Below, piece after piece: positions 43,205 to 54,703 of a stretch of 64,000 bases of DNA. Source of the DNA: Selaginella tamariscina. Its lineage: Eukaryota > Streptophyta > Lycopodiopsida > Selaginellales > Selaginellaceae. The translations under genes and the position numbers were made by a program. The notes below the pieces were generated by a model. That model had not been told where the DNA came from, did no database searches, and was given only the letters and a program-made list of their open reading frames with translations. Location of the stretch: the NCBI GenBank assembly GCA_003024785.1, contig PUQB01000658.1:1-64000 (forward strand), written 5' to 3'. Each line of letters opens with the position of its first letter. Position 1 is the first letter of the stretch.

Positions 43205-46200
43205 TTGGTGGAGAAGTTGGGTATTCCTTTCTTCCTCTTTCCTTTTCTTGTTTTCCATGACAATGAATATGGAGACGGCTTTTAGCATTATTGCTACTGC
43301 TATTGATGCACAAACGTTGTTGGAGCGCTTTGTTGAGGGTTCTCCTCTTTCCCCGCTGAGCCTCATGCCGGGGGATCTGCTTCTAGTACTCCTTTCTTCT
43401 TCACAGGCCACAAATCCGAGGGTTCGACCCCGATCTTTTTGTGGTGATCCGGGAGATGATGTATACCACTGGTTTGATCATTTCCAAGTTATTGTTCGTT
43501 ACCATGGTTGGGATGAGGCCCGTGCTCTCAGAGAATTCCCTACATGTTTGGAAGGCCCTGCGCTCAAGTGGTATAATGGATTGGCTGCGGAGATTCAAGC
43601 CAATAGTAATCGGTTAACGGAATGCCTCAAACGTACGTTTGGCAAAGTTGAGGATTCAGATGATGCTTTCCAACAACTGCATGCGATACGACAACATCCT
43701 GGTGAGTCTGTTATGCGGTTCAGTATTAGGTTCGGGGATTTAGTTCGGCGTGCATATCCTAACATGCCTGAGCCCATTAAGCTCGGTATGTTATGGCCAA
43801 CTATGCGACCCGAACTTGTTCGATTCGTTCGGGCTCTTCGTCCTACCACATTGGAGGAAGCTTTTGCACTAGCTCAACGTTTTGAGTTGGTGCCTGGTGA
43901 GGGCCGTGTTCCCCTTGGGTTACCTGCTCCTCTTTTCAGCGTGCTGATCCAATGGAGGTTGACTGCTGCATATGTGCCCGCACGACAAGCCTTTCGTGGT
44001 CGACCTCGGGGCCCACCCCGTGGACCACCTCCACGAAATCGTCCTGCACCTGCTCCAGTTCCTGCCCGTGGTGGTCAAAATCCACGGATTCGTGACAGGA
44101 GGAATCGGAACAATGCAGGTCACCCAATCAAGTTCATTGTTGGGCCTGTTGGGCACCTGGACATACTTGGCGGGCATGCGATGTGTATCCTGATTGGCGT
44201 CCACCACATCCAGGCTGGCGACCATATGTTCCGGATGGTGTACCTGTGGCGGCCATTATGTCTGATGATGAGCTTCCAGATGATGACGCTTTCTTGCGGT
44301 GGATCTGTTGCGGAAAACCAGTAATCGTACGGGCGACGGAGGGATCCCGTGCGATGAAACTCCACCTCCATGTTTTTTCCGCTATGCATATCAAGGGTTG
44401 CAAGTTCCACCAAATCATCCAGTTTTCACATTTTCTGCACGAGTGAATGATGTTTCAGTCACAGTACTTGTGGATACAGGATCTAGTATGTCTTCCATAA
44501 CTACTTCTCTGGCACGGTGCTCATTACCCTTGAGACGAGCAGATAAGGTCTTGCACATTTTATATGGTAATGGGCAGTCTCGTGCAGTATCACAGTACAC
44601 CACTTCGACTACGCTGGTTATGGGTGCCAACTGTAAGTTTCCCTCTGGGTCTCTTAGGGTTGTCCCTTCCCAGGTCTTTGACATCATTCTGGGATGTGAT
44701 TGGTTAAAGCAGTCGAAAGGTACATGTGATTTTTCACTCTCTCCTCCTGTATTACGCTTGGAGTCTGTGTCTTTGCAGTCTGTTCCTTTACGTCCAGAGA
44801 AGTTTGTTGCTGTTTGTATCACGCATACAGCTCCTTTGATTCCGGTCTTGGGGTGGTGTTCATCTCAACAGGTTCAAATGCCGGATCCGTCACCTGAGTG
44901 TCGAGCACACTGCATCGAACAACTTAAGAAACAGTATGCAAGTTTGTTCAAATTTGATCTGTCCCAAGGTGCACGTGTGAAGACTCGACACTGTATACCC
45001 ACCGGCAATGCAAAGCCTTTCAAAGTCCCGGTTCGACGCAGGTCACCAAAGGAGTTATCAGCCATGCGAACAGCTGTTACTGATATGATTGGTAAACGAG
45101 TGTGTCGTCCGTCACGGAGTCCATGGGCATGTGAACCTCATTTGGTTCCCAAGCCTGATGGATCTCTCCGATTTTGTGTGGATTACCGACCTCTTAACGA
45201 TGTTACCATCAAAGATGTCTATCCACTTCCGAACTCTGCCGATCTATTAGATCGTTTGGGTCAGAGTCGATGGTTTACTAAGTTGGATTTGGCATCAGGA
45301 TATTGGCAGGTTCCTATGGCTGAGGAGGATATTCCAAAAACGGCCTTCCGGACACCATTTGGTCTTTACGAGTTTTTGGTCATGCCTTTTGGATTGACTT
45401 CAGCTCCTGCCACCTTTCAACGCATGATGGATGAGCTTCTTTCCGATATGCCTGATATCACTGCCGATTTTATCGACGATGTGCTCATTCATGGGTCTGG
45501 TTCTTGGGAGGATCACATTCGTGATGTACGGCGCGTTCTTGATCGATTTCGAGAAGTTGGCCTGAAGTTGAAACTTGAAAAGTGTGTGTTTGGTTCGACC
45601 GACACCACTTACTTGGGTTACCGTATATCTCGAGAGGGTTTACAGGTGGATCCAATGAAGTTGCGAGCTGTTCGAGAGTTCCCTCTCCCGTACAGTACAG
45701 GAAGTCCAGCGTTTCTTGGGCACGGTGCAGTACTTGGGTCGATTCATCGATCATCTCACTGATCGAACTGCCCCTCTTCGGGAGTTAGTTCGTCCACAGG
45801 TATCTTTCAGGTGGACTCGCAGGTGTCAGCAGGCATTTGACCAGTTAAAAGAGTTCCTGACAACTCCACCATTGCTTCAATACCCAGATTTTACTCGTCC
45901 GTTCATTTTACGAGTAGATGCCTCAGATGTTGGTATTGGTGGTGTATTGATGCAAACTGATGCTGTGGATTCTTCAATTCGACACCCGGTGGCTTACATT
46001 AGTCGAGTACTCACGCCGGCTGAGCGGAATTATTCCACTACTGAAAAAGAATGCCTTGCTGCTGTTTGGGGTTTTGAACGACTTCATGCCTACTTACATG
46101 GGAGTGAAACACTTTTGGAGTGTGATCATGCTGCTGTCACTTCCTTATTAAAACGGAAGAATTTAGTGGGTCGTAGCCAGATGGGCATTACGTCTCCAGT

Positions 46201-47705
46201 ATATAACTTTAAGGTGGTGCACAGGCCTGGGCGAACAATGGTGGATGCGGATGCACTTTCTCGAGCACCCCTCTCCGATTCCACTTTGCCTGCTCATGCA
46301 GTAGCTGCAAGTTTGGTTTGATACAAGCCCCTCAGGTATTCGATGCCGACTTACCATCCTTGGAACAGTGGCAGGATGCTCAAAAACATGAACCATGGAC
46401 GAGGCAATTACGCGATGCGTTTGCAATCCGTCTTCCGAACCTCGGTTTCGACAATATCATGCTCAGTTTCGACTTCAGGATGGTTTATTGTATTTTATTG
46501 GGACAAATCCAGAGGACAGATGGCGTTTGGCTGTACCCTCTACATATGTTCCACACCTTCTTCGAGCATATCATGATTCACCTATTGTTGGAGGTCATCT
46601 TGGTCACCAACGAGTGTTGGAGAAGCTGCGCATCATTTTATTGGCCAGCATGCGTGGTGATGTGATCAGGTATATTCAAAGTGTCCCACTTGTCAAACTC
46701 GGAATTCCTCTACGACTCGGGCCATGGGGTGTTGGAATCCATCAATGTCTCTCGCCCTTTTGAGTTAATTGCAGTGGATTTAATGGGACCTTTTCCACGT
46801 TCTTCTCAAGGTAACCAGTACATCATTGTTGTATCCGATTATTTAACTCGATGGGTGGAGGTTGGTGCTCTTCCGGATGCAACTGCCATGTCAACAGCTT
46901 TGTTTCTGTTCGATAATGTGGTTTTGCAGCATTCTTGTCCAGAGCGGATGTTATCAGACAATGGCCCCGCTTTCATTGCAGAGGTATTCCGAGTGTTGTG
47001 TGAGAGGTTAGGGGTAAAACATTCATTTGCCTCTCCGTATCATCCACAAACTGATGGTTTGGTGGAGCGATTGAATCGGACCTTCAAGGGTATGATCTCG
47101 AAGTATGTGAACTTCAATCACACGGACTGGGATTGGTATTTGCGATGTTTGAGATTTGCTTATGTAACAGGCATTCAGAGTTCGATTGGTATCTCTCCAT
47201 TCAAGGCATTGTATGGATATGATCCTAAGTTGCCTAGTGAATTGGGGTTATCATCGAATCTGCCACGTGCCGAGGATGCAAAGATGTGGGCTCGACATTT
47301 GGATGCTGTTTTGCCTCTTCTGCGTGCAGAGTCTGCTGAACATCTTGGTCGAGCTCAAATGCGGCAGCAATCTTCTTACAATGCACGACATCAAATTCCA
47401 CCAGATTTTGCTGACGGTGACTTAGTCCTGGTACGTTTTCCCAAGCTGACTGCACCTGGGCTTGCAACTGGTTTATTACATAAGTGGCTTGGTCCCTACC
47501 GAGTACTCCGAAAGGTTGGTCCTCAGGTATATCAAGTACAGTTGGTGGGATCTCATGAGGTTGAGATAGTTCACGTGGTTCGAATGAAACGGTTTGTCGT
47601 TCGAGACTCGTTGAGTACATTTGGTCATACCTTAGATGGCCCAGCTCACACGGATCCAGGACCATCAGATCCATCACCATCTACACAGCCGCAGAGGGGA
47701 GGATA

Positions 47706-47909
47706 ATGTAAGATACTGTATATATATATAACATACGTATATACGCATGTGTATATACACACATGCGTAGTGACACATGGGTGGTGATCTGGCCCCATGT
47801 GTCAGCGCCACGTGTCGCATGTGTGCCACGTGGCAGAGGTCTCCTGTATATAAGCAGGGTTTTTGTAGCTGAATATATCTGACATTTCATTTATATATCT
47901 GCTCTTTCA
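47706..47909 (+). repeat. 3' LTR of copy B
   Basis: About 204 bases, almost identical to 43010-43204 apart from small indels near its left end. Confidence 0.9.
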
Positions 47910-48036
47910 ACACCACATACATATATCCTACGTGTACATGTTTTGATGTAAAGGTGTCATATAGTGGTGGATACACACGCACACACACACACCAAAGACA
48001 TATGACATGTATATTTACATATCTATGTATTATGTA

Positions 48037-48290
48037 GGTATTCGATCATATGGAGCAGAGAGACGTGGTGACATGGAATACGCTTATTTTGGGATACGTA
48101 GAAAACGCACAACCACAAGAGGCCTTACAAATATACTCCCGGATGCGCACTGAAGGCGTGTACTGCCCTGGCCGAGAAGGAGGCTGGTAAGCTGGCCTTA
48201 TGGAATGGATATTCACTCGAAGCTGGCCAGCGCACTTGTCTACTTGTATGCCAAATGCGGTAGCCTACTTGATGCTCAGAAGGTACAGAC
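48037..48290 (+). pseudogene. PPR protein fragment, right (inverted) copy
   Basis: It begins VFDHMEQRDVVTWNTLILGY and matches the left copy at 41552-41840. It lacks a block of about 45 bases in the middle and loses the frame, so it is a broken copy. It ends at the same GAAGGTACAGACAC donor-like site, followed by a microsatellite. Confidence 0.78.
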
Positions 48291-48303
48291 ACATATACAT
48301 ACA

Positions 48304-48305
<2 letters not shown>

Positions 48306-48353
<48 letters not shown>

Positions 48354-48372
48354 GAGAGAGAGAGAGAGAGAT
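48306..48372. repeat. (GT)n(GA)n microsatellite
   Basis: About 42 bases of GT followed by about 20 bases of GA, directly after the PPR fragment's donor-like site. Confidence 0.95.
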
Positions 48373-48507
48373 TCTTCATAGAGAGTGTATATATACATTT
48401 ACACACACACGTCTGTTATGTTTAAGGTCACGTAAACCATTTGTGTGTACATGTATTTCTTTATAAATTTTAAGGTACGCTTGAAGTTCGAATATGCTTT
48501 ATCAACC

Positions 48508-48640
48508 GGTGGTGCTGAAACATGTAGTCATGTTGGTATGAACTTTATAACATATAAAATTAAGATTCCGATTTCAAGATGTGGATGATACATGTTCAAA
48601 AATTTTTTAATCATAAATCCATCATAAAATCACAATTATA
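48508..48640. repeat. Stray fragment of the 3-kb tandem unit
   Basis: It shares GGTGGTGCTGAA, TTAAGATTC, ATACATGTTCAAA and AATCATAAATCCATCATAAA with the part of the array unit at 33484-33605, in the same order. Confidence 0.6.
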
Positions 48641-48649
48641 AAATTAAGA

Positions 48650-49215
48650 ATGCATTAATTCCGTTTTTTTTATTTATTTAAAATTTACTAATAATAATAT
48701 TTTTATACCCATCTTGTGTTGTATTAAACAATATGAGAACATCTTCTTTCAAACTTCAACTTTGTTTAAAAACTTCTAATTGTAAACAGAAAATTAAAAT
48801 ATATTAATAATATTTTATGTTTAGAGTTAGGACGTAGTCTATTTTAAAGATATACTTTAATTAAATTTTTATTAAAATAAAATATTAATGAAATATATGT
48901 TCAAGAAACATCTTAATTGAATGACTTCAAATTATAAAAATTGTAGAAAAACTAAAATATCTCTATATTTAAAATAAAAAAGTATGGATATCTATGATAA
49001 GTATGTTATAAAAATATGTCTATTAGATGGCTTGAGTTTTATTTAGCACATGTATATGTATTTATGCAAATTATGTGTCAAGTGGAAAATGAATGTCCAA
49101 TAATCTAAATTCTTAATATAAATACACATCTGATAAGCGTATACAGGATATGCATATAGTTATTTAATAATATTTTATTAGCACATTCAATATATATAAC
49201 ATAATAAATTGGTTT
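48650..49215. other. AT-rich intergenic DNA
   Basis: No coding region or clear repeat is seen. Confidence 0.55.
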
Positions 49216-49225
49216 TATAACTTGC

Positions 49226-50483
49226 TTATTGAAGAACTCCAAGAACGTAAAGCGTCTGGTTTAATGAGCCAGCACTAGCCAGTACTTGTTGCATTTCGGA
49301 AATCCTTTCCATAAATTCATTTACTGTGTGCTCATATGGTTGTACTACCTGATCCCTCCTAGCAAGAAGAAGTGCACGGATGGTCCCATATTGTCCAGAA
49401 ACATTCCCCAATATCCCCGCACAATCTATATATGTGTACACGTACACACACACACACACACATGTTAAGTATGTGTTGTATGTACAAGTACTGGCTTACC
49501 TCTTGTGCTGGAGTGCTTTGAAGATCTGGAATAAGTTCGCCAGCCAAAGAGGCTACCATAGAGGGGCCAAGAGTGTACAAACTGATTAACACATTTGTTG
49601 CATTGGCAATATGCATCAAACGGTGGTTGTAGATCTTCTCCGAGTGCTGTGTCCATTGCTGTTGAGAACACCTTGTTACTTGCATTGATTTTGAGATGGC
49701 TTCACCGTTTGCCTGCTCCTTGAGCAACTCTACCAACATGCTACACGAAGAGTTTGATTAGCTAAACCAGTTAAATTAGTTATTAATTGTACCTCGTCTG
49801 TGCGAGGGCGTTGATGTGGAAGTCCTTCGTCATTTCATACACAAACTGGAGTCTTCGTATGTAGCATTCATGAATGTGGCCCTTGTATAAACGTCGGAAA
49901 GCACGTACTGTGCAAGAAGAACCTTGTTCAAGTTCTGTGCGTCCTCCATTGTGAGCTGAGTGATTCTTGCACAGCCACAAGTGGTGTTCTTGAGAGGTTG
50001 AACTTTGCCACAAGTGGGGGACGGCGGTGGCGGTGAAACCCTTGGAGGAGGTGCATCTGGAGAACATATTCTTGCAGGAGGTGGTGGAGAATGTACTCCT
50101 GGTGGTGGGGAGAACGTATTCCGACACAAGATGGCTGTGGTGGTGGTGGTGAACGTGGTGGCGGAGGAGAATATACTCCTGGTGGTGGTGGTGGTTGAGC
50201 AAGGCTTGGACATTGGGGGAGGTGGTGTTTGTGAAGAAGAAGATGGTGGTGGTGGTGGGAAACAAGTGGTAACATTTGGTGGTGGTGGTGGAGGAGAATT
50301 TGCAGTCGTGGGAGGTGGTAGTGAAGAACAAGAAAGCGGCGGTGGCGGTGAAGAATATACTCCTGCGAAGGGTGGTGGAGACGAATATACCACTGGATCG
50401 GTATCCATTTCATGCACCTGAGTACGTGCGACGGCTGTGCTGAAGAAAACAAACAAGAACACAAGTTCGATCCTCATCTCCAC
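49226..50483 (-). CDS. Extensin-like proline-rich domain fused to a PCC13-62-type (ferritin-like) desiccation protein; frame breaks
   Basis: Exons from ATG at 50483: 49793-50483, 49500-49740 and 49226-49425, with introns of 52 and about 74 bases. A signal peptide (MEMRIELVFLFVFFSTAVA) leads into about 110 residues of extensin-like repeats (VVYSSPPPFAGVYSSPPPP, PPPPNVTTCFPPPPP). After this a helical domain follows. VFSTAMDTALGEDLQPPFDAY and ILGNVSGQYGTIRALLLARR match the Ferritin_2 domain of desiccation-related protein PCC13-62 from resurrection plants. Known extensins are cell-wall proteins, and PCC13-62 proteins accumulate on drying, so a wall-anchored desiccation protein is inferred. The usual metal-binding glutamates of ferritin folds are not evident. 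The reading frame changes several times by one base (within the proline-rich part, near 49850, twice in exon 2, and at the exon 2/3 join), so the copy is either a pseudogene or poorly resolved. Confidence 0.75.
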
Positions 50484-53400
50484 CTGTATATAAAGAGAAT
50501 GTGCGTTTGCTTTCTGAAGGTGTGTAGTAGTGAGGGATTATATAGATTCGACATGAGATCGTTTGCATGCATGCTTGAAAAACACTTGGCATGTCCAGCT
50601 CAATGAGGCACAGTTAACTAAAAGTTAATTAATAACTCTATACGTGGTAGTTAATTTTTATACTAATTCAGTAGTATATTTAATTAGTTTTTAGGGTTTT
50701 AATTGTTTTTTTAAGAAAATTCTTGTTTTACCACATGTCACCCGGATTTAGAGGACATGCAGTAAAGAAGACTAAACAAAGTGTAAATTTTATGTGTTAT
50801 AAGTATGCACTCACGCACATAACATATGCAGTTTAGAGTTGCTTATATATGGTATGGATGTTTATGAAGTATATATACATGCCATACATATTTTTAAATG
50901 TTGAATATATAATGCCATTTAAAATTTATAAAGAGAAACAAATGAATTGCAAAGAAAAAGATGTTTCAACGTTGTTTGGACTAACAAATTATTAATAAAA
51001 TAATTAATATTATTTATTAAATAATATACTCTTTCTTGTATTAATGTGTTAAATATCATTTTCCAATATTACAAAAATAAATATAATATATTACACATAG
51101 TTCTATTTAAATAGAACTTTGATATATGTTAATGATTATGCATCAAATGGTTATCGAAATGCTCTGTTTGTTAGTTATCCATTCCAAAACATGTTAAACA
51201 AAGTCTTTTAATTAAGATTAATTCATTAATAAACCAATGAATTGTTGTTATTATATTTAAATTTATATACAATCTGTTTATTATCGTGCTTTGTATATTT
51301 AAGAAATAATTCACTTTTTGTTTTTGTATACAATGTGCAATCTTGGTTACCTTTTAAACCTAATATAACATAAAATTAAATAAAAATTAAAAGTTTAAAA
51401 ATAAATTATAAAATAAAATATACATATTTGCATGTATTCCAATCAAATTAATAAGATATAAAATTAAAAGAAAAACTACTCTCTAATGCTATTCCAATAT
51501 AAAATATTTCATAATTCAAATGGCATTAAAATTATTATAATATTAATATGTTTTCCCTTCATATTGATTAAATGACCATAATTAAAAATCATAAATAAAA
51601 GTTAAAATTTCAACATGTCATTTTTATTCATGCACATGTAAACACATATATAGTTGCACATATAAAACCATATAATTCTTTCTTTAAACATAGATAACAA
51701 AGTTATATTATATTAATAATAATACCTTTTTTTTTATTTACATTTATTAGCTATACAACATATTTATAAACCACACATATGTGCACCTTATTTTTTAATT
51801 TAAAATTTGTATAAATATATATTTTCTTTTGCTAAATAAGAAATTAAATTGATGTAACTTCTTAATTAGATATAAGACTTATTCTTAATAAAAACTTAAC
51901 ATTTAATTTATGAGCAACTTTTATTAAAATTGAAACAATTAAAATAATTTTTTTTAAATTTTCCACAATGACAATTTATTTTACAAATCTAGATTAACTA
52001 AACTCACAAATTATATTATTTAGGCAACACAAACACATTTAATACTTATGAAAAGTGTTATTACTTATGTATTAAGGATAAGTGATGTGTTAGTGAGACC
52101 AAATGGCATCGTTGAATATTTAAAATGCTTAATTGCATGTAGAATGTGTTTTCTTAGGCAAGTTTTAACCAAATTATATACACTTTAATTTTGGTGAGGT
52201 ATTATAACAAACTCCAAAATGTTGAATATTAATAGTAAAGGGTATAAATTATGTATAATATTTTATTGAACTCAAGATAATCCATAAATGAGTCATTCTT
52301 TTTTTAATGAAAAAAAATGAGTTGAACACTTATAATGCTAAATGAATTTGTTAAATATTTTATTTTCAAGATATGTTTGTAAGGTCTTGAGTTTATGATA
52401 GAGAGTGCATAAATTACGCCTAAGGATAATAAAAATTAATAAGATATCATAAAAAATAATGTTTCAGAAACTTATTAATTTTAATTTTGTCAAACATGTA
52501 AATAAAATTGGTGTACTTCATTAAGAGTTGAGTGACAAGTTTGTTAAATGTTAAATTGATAAACACATAAAATATTAAAAAAAAAATTATGTTCATCTTA
52601 TTAAATGAATTCTTCTGAGAAAATCATGTTAATGTACAAGGGTTTTGACGTTAATGTTAAAAACTTAAAATTCAATTCATTCTTAGTAAATTAAAACACT
52701 ATTTTATTAATTAATATTTTGGTTGTATGTAGGCATACTAAGGATAAATAATATTAGGACTATTAATTATGTTGAAGGATAAAGTATAAGAATTATTTAT
52801 AAAATGTTTTGTGTATGCCTTGACTCTTTAATAATATCTTTTAATGCAGTTAATTGAGAATCCACGACTAAAATTAAAACTTTGTAAATAAGTTTTTCTC
52901 AAAGTGATTACATAATAATAAAAAAAATCACAGTTCATAAAACAAGTGTGGCCTTGAAATTAAAAGAGTCAAAGTTTGTAACACTTTGTGATATGAAAAT
53001 TTAATGAAAGACTTTATTTAGAAAAATAAAGTGAAGTTAAATGATTTAGAAAGACTTTTCATATTTGAGGTTGTTTAAACCAACAGCTTCAACTTTTTTG
53101 AACTGCAATATAATTATATATATATATTAATAATATAACTTCAAAATTGCATTTTTTACTTAAGGGCTTGAAATCCCCCTGTTTATTGAGACACTTAGTT
53201 ATGATATGACAAAGTCCACTAAAATAAAGGCACAAATCAATAATTTATGACATTGCTTTTTGTCGCAATCGAATTAAAGGTCCATAGCATTAAGTTTAGA
53301 TTGGATCTTCAATTCAAATTGGAGTGTGAATAAGGGTTACTATTGATATAATCAATGATAACTTTATAACTACTGCATATGTATATTTTCTTGAGTAATA

Positions 53401-54700
53401 TGCTTAGAATGCTTCAAATAACACTTGAATATTTAGTTGTTGCAAGACTTTTGGTTCTTTCTAAAATGTCTTGATGAAGTTCTTAACATTATTGTATAAT
53501 CTTTAAAGGAACTAATTACATTAGGGCTTCATTCATTTATAATACATTATATGTTAAAATACAGAACTTAGAAGTGTAAAAATCATGCAATGCCAATCAA
53601 TAATAAATTATTTAAACTTTTGCAATAAACCTCTCAAACCTAATTTTAATAAGTCTTAAAAAATATTGGCAAGGGTTCATTGGATAACAAAGCGTACTTG
53701 CTATTTGATTTATGAACCATAAAATTGTAACTTTGTACTGCTGAATTTTTTGTAGGTAACTTTCGACTCACAAGCACTCATGGCCATGCTCGAGCTTACT
53801 CAATAATTATCACACTTATTAAATAAGCTCATTCATTTGCCTCATTAACTTTAACTTTCTTTATTTTTTCATTTGTTGATGTTAATGAGTTCTTACTTCT
53901 TATTTAGCATATGTTGATTTTTTACCAATAATTGTTAGTTCTCTTATTTCAAACTAAAAAACCTAATGCACTATTCAAACAACATGTAATTGTATTTTTA
54001 TTGAATTATCATTATTATCGTTTTGACATAATGAGAACTTAATTAAAGAAGGGATTTTGGTTTAAACTATCAAGGCATGACTAAGAATAAAATATGAGGC
54101 AGAAAATTGAATTTTATTTTGAATAAAAGAAGGAATAAGAAAAAAAAAATAAATTTACAAATCAACTAGTTTGCTGTTTCGAGACATTAAAAAACTTATT
54201 TTGAGTAGATTCCATAACCATTCATGTAAGGTTTATACCTTGTTATAAAACCTTCTTATTTGCATGGTTCCATAGCATTATGAAATAAGTGTTTATAATA
54301 TTTTACTTTATATATTAAGTTTAAAAATTTTATATATCAAAACAATTATATAATTATCCCATGATTGTTATCAATCTCTACAATAATCTATTTAATCTTC
54401 TTCTTTTTATAAACTTATACATGCCCAACTTGGGCCATCTTAGTTATGAAATTGTTGTCGATTCTAAGTGAACGTGAGATACAGAATTGTTCTTGATTCT
54501 AATGTGAACGCAAAACATTAATTTAAACTAACTATACCTACTGATTAGTAACTCACATTTGTCTTATGAATATTTGCCTTATAGTAAAAAACAAGAACAA
54601 TTCTCTTATTCTAAAACCCTTAATTTAGAATGACCCAAAGTACTAATTTATAGAAATCAAATCATCATTACATATAATTAATAATTAATGTTTACTTTCT
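50484..54700. other. Long AT-rich intergenic region
   Basis: No recognisable genes or element ends. The promoter of the extensin-like gene must lie at its left end. A region around 53030-53800 is less AT-biased but shows no convincing frame. Confidence 0.6.
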
Positions 54701-54703
54701 TCT

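Larger units (their letters stand above)
43010..47909 (+). mobile_element. Ty3/gypsy LTR retrotransposon, copy B (young, full length)
   Basis: A full-length element lies between two nearly identical LTRs and is flanked by a 4-bp target duplication ACAC (43006-43009 and 47910-47913). Parts in order: gag (about 43260-44290), protease (about 44400-44750), reverse transcriptase (about 45000-45700), RNase H (about 45716-46320), integrase (about 46400-47690). A purine-rich tract precedes the right LTR (about 47691-47703). It is the same family as copy A. LTR differences are few and mostly small indels, so the insertion is recent. It is broken, with about five breaks. It is inserted in the right arm of the PPR inverted duplication. 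The left arm keeps the empty site. Confidence 0.95.

Noticed and set aside
44415-44822. Antisense ORFs inside the retrotransposons (also 826-1467, 43595-43849)
   Set aside because: Shadows of the element's own coding strand. No independent support.
50005-50421. Glycine-rich plus-strand ORF opposite the extensin-like gene
   Set aside because: It is the complement of the proline codons. The minus strand has the signal peptide, homology and splice sites.
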